From: Branchiostoma lanceolatum
Lineage: Eukaryota; Chordata; Leptocardii; Amphioxiformes; Branchiostomatidae
Length of the DNA: 64,000 bases
Assembly: GCF_035083965.1 (NCBI RefSeq)
Contig: NC_089724.1
Location: forward strand, 9,356,910-9,420,909
Direction: 5' to 3'
This document shows positions 59,109-64,000 of the stretch, piece after piece (positions within the stretch are counted from its first letter, which is position 1; each line of letters begins with the position of its first letter). Both the position numbers and the translations under genes were made by a program. The notes beneath the pieces were generated by a model, which saw only the letters and a list, made by a program, of their open reading frames with translations, had not been told where the DNA came from and did not search any database.

Positions 59109-62100
59109 CTAATACTGATAAAAGCTCCAATAGCCTATATTGAATATTAAAAAAAGGGCGGGTAGTATGGCCCTGGCAAATCGATCTGTTTTTCCCGCCA
59201 TGCTGTCGGCCCGTTCGGCTGCACTCGGTCCTACGGCTCTGGCGTCAAAAGCCGGGACGTTTGTGTACATGGTGTTGGACATCATCGTGGGAGGAGTGTA
59301 CGAGACGATTGGACTGTCGTCATGGTCACCCGGCTTCCCAACATTGTCGTCTTGCTGCTTCAGATTAGTGCCATCCTCTTTGATGACAATCACCCAATCC
59401 TTATCAGCAAGTTGATGCCACCTTAGCCACGAGGGGTTACAGAGACGTGCTCGAGGGATGGACATCGGTTGGTCGAAGAGCGTGGCCCGGTTTTGCTGGT
59501 GTTCGGTCGGCTTGTGGTTCCCCGATGGATCTCTCAGTCCTGGTCGGGGTATATGGACAGGAGGATTTCGCTCTTTCTCCCGCTTCTCTTCCCGGATTTC
59601 TTTCTTCTCCTAAAGGAGTGTGAGTTCATGCACACATTTCATTAGCTGCAACTTCATAGATCTGTAGTTCATTGCACACTGGTAGCCTATTGACACGAAA
59701 ATGATACGACATTCGAGAATCTATGGCGACGTATTGACGAACACCTTTAGGCGGAGTATCAGCAGACCGCTGTGTGTGTACGCAAGGGCTGAGGACAGGA
59801 AGGGCTAGCGGAAGCTGATGCTATAAGTCACGTTTCCCGACCCTCAAGATGAAGTTTAGACAAGATGAGAGTATAAAAGGCAGAGTTAAGCAGTTTTGAT
59901 GGCATTCTATCTGCACAAAAAATCACTGTTATAATAGAATCATGAATTCAGGCTTTGGGGTTGTAACAGATAACGTTTGTAGAGTCTTCAAATACCTTCT
60001 CTTGAATGTACAAAGACAGATAATGAGTTACAGCCGTCTCCAGAAGTACCACGATGACAAAGGACAAACATCCCATCATCCAGATGTCGACGGCTCTTGG
60101 TTCATCAACCTATGGAAGAAAAATAAAGAATTCTATTGTTATTTCTTATACAAAATCTGGTGGTGCATCATAAAATGCAACATTTACAGCCATACTTTTT
60201 TGTCTAAAATTAGACTTTCGCTATGTCTTTCTTGCGTGTGTTGAGGGCTATGGCCGATGTCTTAAGGACAGGCGCTAAAAAGATCTAAGTAACTAGTAGC
60301 TTCACAGATCTGTTCAGAAAAGTAAGAAGTTACGTTACATTTGCCCACATTAAGGAAAAATTGCTATCCTCAAAATGTCTGTCGTTATTACCGGGTGTAT
60401 TTTTATAGGAACTGCTTAATAGGATAAAAGTTTGATGATACTTACCCAAGGCATGCGCATAGTCTTCCCCATTTGTTTTATCATCGTCAGTACTGACATG
60501 ACACCGAGAACTATTCTAGGAGAAATGGTGGCTTGTGTGGGCGACAGCCATGTTTGTAGATAAGATGCCAAAACAACCACAGTGGACGGGAGGTAGGCAG
60601 TGAGGATGTGCCGCCACAGGACTCTTCGGAGTCGAACATGAACTTCCAGGGATGTGAAAGCGCTGGTGTCTGTGGTAACAAGTGGCACTTTTTTGAGTTT
60701 GAGAACAGCTTATTTCTCATGGTGTATTTTACCAACTCAGATAAACTTTCATGCTAAGGCCACAGCAAGTACATTTTATGGATGACATCCTCTAGAGACT
60801 CCAAATTTAGTGCGCGCGGGCGACAAAAAACCAAGGTGGGCAAAAAAAAGATACCATAAAGCATGTCAGAATACCTGAAACGAACAACTCTGTTATTCCT
60901 GTATTCAATTAAACAGTAACACGTATACATGTGCCATATTGCCTTTTTACTGCATCTAGGACGTGTTTTTGTTTGCGATTGAACTGACAGACGGCATGTT
61001 GTGCCATGTTCCATATGTTGACCATTACCAAAGGGTAAAAAAAATTCTTGTTTTTAATCAGGTAAATCAATTCGCGTACTGATGCCATCCATAACAATTA
61101 CTTGCTATGGCCAAAGTGGCACTTTTATTAGTTTCAGCAATAGGTAGATAGATATCGGCAGTGTCATATAGAAAATGATTGAGGGGGGCAATTAATATGT
61201 GCAATGAACAGCAAAACTTGGAGAGGTTAGGAGTCTTTAACTGAAGAACTTTGACGCATATTGTTGAATAAAGCCACCTATCATTTACATGCACCACATG
61301 GTATGCGTTGAAAAGAAGGACGTCGCCGCAAAATCATATCTAGAAAATTGCTGACTTAAAAAGTCGTTCTATAATTTCAGTATTGTGTTGATATGTGAAG
61401 TGCAATGTCCTTGCCTCCCTAAAGGGTGGTAGGGACATTCAGAGCAGTGAATTCAAATCGTTACCGTTGGTGTAGTGCTGACAGTTTTCCAATTGATGTT
61501 GACAGTCCCCGATGATGAGGTAGCAGTGGCTACAGCTGGTCCCTCTGCACTCGTCTGAAAGTGACGTCATGCACTCTTCCAAACGGTAATCACAGTCCTG
61601 CTTGAGGTATACGCATGAGGCTGTACCTAGTCGAAGGAAAAATAATCATTATCAGAATTTCTACAGTGCAACACTACCATAGAGACAAATTGCTACCATA
61701 GAACATACATATAAAGAGAAACCATATCGCCTTAGCAAACGTACATGATTAGTCTCTACCAGGCTCCACATGTCGTTGAAAAATGGTAGAAATTGGCCAA
61801 ATAGACAGAAAATATGCCAGAGACGTTAGCTAGCCAGGGAGTGCAGTTTGCGACCAATTGTCCAAGAGGCTAACGCAAGAATGCCAAGATGACCACATAT
61901 GGTGCAGAAAAAATATAAAAGCAGTTACATGTACTGTATTAGGTAAAAAAAAGCCAATCAAATCAAAAGAAACCAGTCTAGTAACGGGAAAAATCTGCCT
62001 GTGCCGTTGGTGATGAATGATTTGAACACCGCCCGCTCCTCCACTCCGATGAACGTGAACTGTGACACCACCCCTGTAGCGTCACTCTTGATGGGGGCCC

Positions 62101-63890
62101 GTTTGGGTAATGTAGACGGCTGCAGCCGGTAACGTATGCCGTTGTCTTGCAAAGAAAACGAATCAAACCAACTAGATTAAACACAATTTCACAGAAGCAA
62201 CGCTTCCGTGTTAACGTTGCGTCATGTGATATATCACTAACCATACTATATGATTTGATTTACATTAAAAGTTCATCTTGAAACTCATTATGATTTATAT
62301 TCAATTTTTATACACTTACATCCGAGCAGAGCCACGGAGCAGACCTGAGTGTCGAGCGGATACCTCGCCAATTTGGCCACACAGGTCACTTGAAGAAGAC
62401 GACTGGTATAAGAAAAAAAACAATAATATCAAAAGATTATGATTTTTCATTTATGTTTGTTGACAGAGCAGATAAATCCAACACTATGAACCATTAAATT
62501 CAGTTGATATACCGCTTTTTTCTCCGTTAATTTCTTGAATTACTAAATAATAGCAATAGACTTAGGATCAACCAGAAATATGCATACAGAGTTGAGTTTA
62601 TGAAAAAGAACCCACGTTATCTGAAGAATAACCAGCCCCTCGCGGTTCATCCACATCTTGTTGTCATCGTCTTCTTCGGTGATGGCCCGGCGGACCGTCC
62701 GTCCGAACGCGAGCGGCGGGGACCAGAGCAAGGACGGCGGGACAGGAACCCACCCTGGTGCCAGGCCGAAGAGACGGGGGTCATACCAGCAGAGAACGTA
62801 CTGGACTCTAATGTAAATGTTCTGAAACGATAAAAGTATGTGAAATCAAATATGTAGTTGCATAATGTGTGGCATTCTGTTTCAATGCAACACCTTAAGT
62901 GAATGCTCTTTGCAAATATGTAAAAACGGCCAAATATATGCAATGATATTGATGGTGACTTCCGAGTGATTCAATTTCAAAGGCTTATCACGCTAGCTTG
63001 AAGCTGATTGTTATTTCTATGATGCGAAATCGATGCCAACGTAGGGTAAGGGAAACAAAGTTTACAGCATGTTCTTCCGAATGTGGGCTTATGTTGAGAA
63101 CGTAGACAGTCGATGCGACATCCACTTCACCTGGAATGAAAATCAAGACAAAAAAAAAGTTGCGTACAAATATTTTGACGAAGAAATGATATCGACAGCC
63201 ATAGAAATATATAAAATAGTGGAGTAGAATATGTTCAAGAGTTATCCAACAAAGAAGCATGCAGTCGAATGTTTATGTAACAGTAAGCCACATAGTGAGA
63301 ATTGAAAAAATACAAACCCGTCTCAGTAGGTGCTACAGAAGAGTCATAGTCGAACGGCAGAAACTTTCCATTTTCCCAGTTGTTCTTCCAGATAGGCCAG
63401 GTCATGTTGTTGCTGCTCTCACCGGGATCGAACAAACCCTATGTTATAATAGTTAAGAGACAGTGAAAACAAGGTGTTGGGAAGACACGCCGCATGCATA
63501 TACTAGTAGAATTTAGTTGAAGGGAAAACTCAACAATAATGATTCACGTTGATAATGCAATGGCTTGCAAGTCATAGTCATGATTGTAAAAGACCCCCAA
63601 TCTCTGTAAATTGAATTATACGTAGGTCCGGGCTGTCTCCGTTGTTGATGTCATTTGGCTTTTCACTATACAGAATCAGACAACATGTGATGCATGAAGA
63701 CTGTAGTATTTGTGTGGGTCTTTTCTGAACGGGGTTTACGTCATACGAAAATGAAATTGGCTAAGTTATTGATAGTTACGAGACTCGTAACTATCAATAA
63801 CTTAGCAGAGTATTACAAGTAAACGAACGAAGTAAGTGCAGTATTTCGATTAAAGAACATTCATACTTACCGGTATTGCAGAGTCACTCT
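59109..63890 (-). CDS. Receptor R5: Cys-loop ligand-gated channel, 5' end beyond window
   Basis: Same exon plan as R2-R4 from the micro-exon onward: 63871-63890 (micro-exon, ESDSAIP), 63318-63438, 63066-63130, 62616-62821, 62320-62402 and 61999-62145 (ligand-binding domain; Cys-loop [21 protein letters not shown]), 61465-61620 (eight-Cys), 60446-60669 (M1-M2), 59996-60109 (M3), 59109-59609 (loop with IPRPGL and IPRARL blocks, M4, stop). The visible part is 545 residues without a break. The micro-exon starts in phase 1, so at least one ectodomain module exon, probably TSP1, lies beyond 64000. M2 reads SPRIVLGVMSVLTM: Pro at -1' and Arg at 0'. The intron after 61999-62145 appears to use a GC donor. 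Ligand unknown. Confidence 0.92.
60758..61112. mobile_element. MITE related to 29989-30385
   Basis: Ends read GGCCACAGCAAGTACATTTT and, inverted, GGCCATAGCAAGTAATTGTT, each followed by TATGGATG(A/G)CATC. Lies in the R5 intron between the M1-M2 and eight-Cys exons. Confidence 0.78.
61465..61620 (-). other. R5 eight-cysteine module exon
   Basis: Spacing C-x6-C-x6-C-x7-C-x4-C-x2-C-x6-C-x6-C, with the MTSLSDEC core. Confidence 0.88.
63760..63806. repeat. Perfect 23-base palindrome with 1-base loop
   Basis: 63760-63782 and 63784-63806 are exact reverse complements around A63783, core GTAACTATCAATAACTTAGC. In an R5 intron, near the micro-exon. Confidence 0.92.
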
Positions 63891-64000
63891 CTGTGTAGCA
63901 ACAGAAACAAGAGTACATGGCTAGATGTATATTGTATAAATCGTTTCCTTTACATTCTTCAATGACGCCTCAATTTGCCAGACAATCCACCCCTATGTCC
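63891..64000. other. R5 intron to window edge
   Basis: No exon recognised. Acceptor side of the R5 micro-exon is at 63891-63893. Confidence 0.6.

Overview
This is animal nuclear DNA. It has long introns with GT-AG borders, microsatellites and many short inverted-repeat transposons, and its genes carry mosaic extracellular domains (PAN, EGF, kringle, thrombospondin type 1) joined by phase-1 exons. Repeat style, intron size and domain shuffling suggest an invertebrate deuterostome, most likely a lancelet (Branchiostoma). That is an inference; no marker here fixes the species.

Layout. 1-1907 is the 3' part of a C2H2 zinc-finger gene (+). 5214-10858 is a complete nine-exon organic anion transporter (SLCO/OATP) gene (+) with a hAT-type MITE at its 5' edge. 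From 13353 to the right edge lie five related genes, called R1-R5 here: R1 (13353-22541, +), R2 (27087-36572, +), R3 (37117-45199, -), R4 (49291-57631, -) and R5 (59109 to beyond the right edge, -). A degenerate partial copy of R1 lies at 24745-25567. The rest is introns and intergenic DNA rich in MITEs, foldback elements, minisatellites and one tRNA-type SINE.

The five genes are the main interest. Each encodes a Cys-loop (pentameric) ligand-gated channel of the anion-channel type: a 13-residue Cys-loop, a W-x-D-x-R-L motif, four membrane segments and Arg at 0' of M2. Their N-termini are unusual. A signal peptide is followed by interchangeable modules: PAN-EGF-EGF-TSP1 in R1; PAN-EGF-EGF-FA-TSP1 in R2 (FA is the farnesoic acid O-methyltransferase-like domain); kringle-FA-TSP1 in R3 and R4. 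A micro-exon then joins these modules to the channel. All five also carry a conserved eight-cysteine module encoded by its own exon, just before the last strand leading to M1, where ligand-binding loop C is expected.

R3 and R4 read as complete proteins of 856 and 837 residues. R1 reaches its fourth membrane segment only if a 326-base internal segment is spliced out. R2 has one in-frame TAA between the M3-M4 loop and M4, although the M4 code beyond it is intact. R5 is cut by the window edge. R3 and R4 are close duplicates and share a promoter block and an intronic GA tract. Together the locus looks like a growing family of secreted-module/channel hybrid receptors with unknown ligands.
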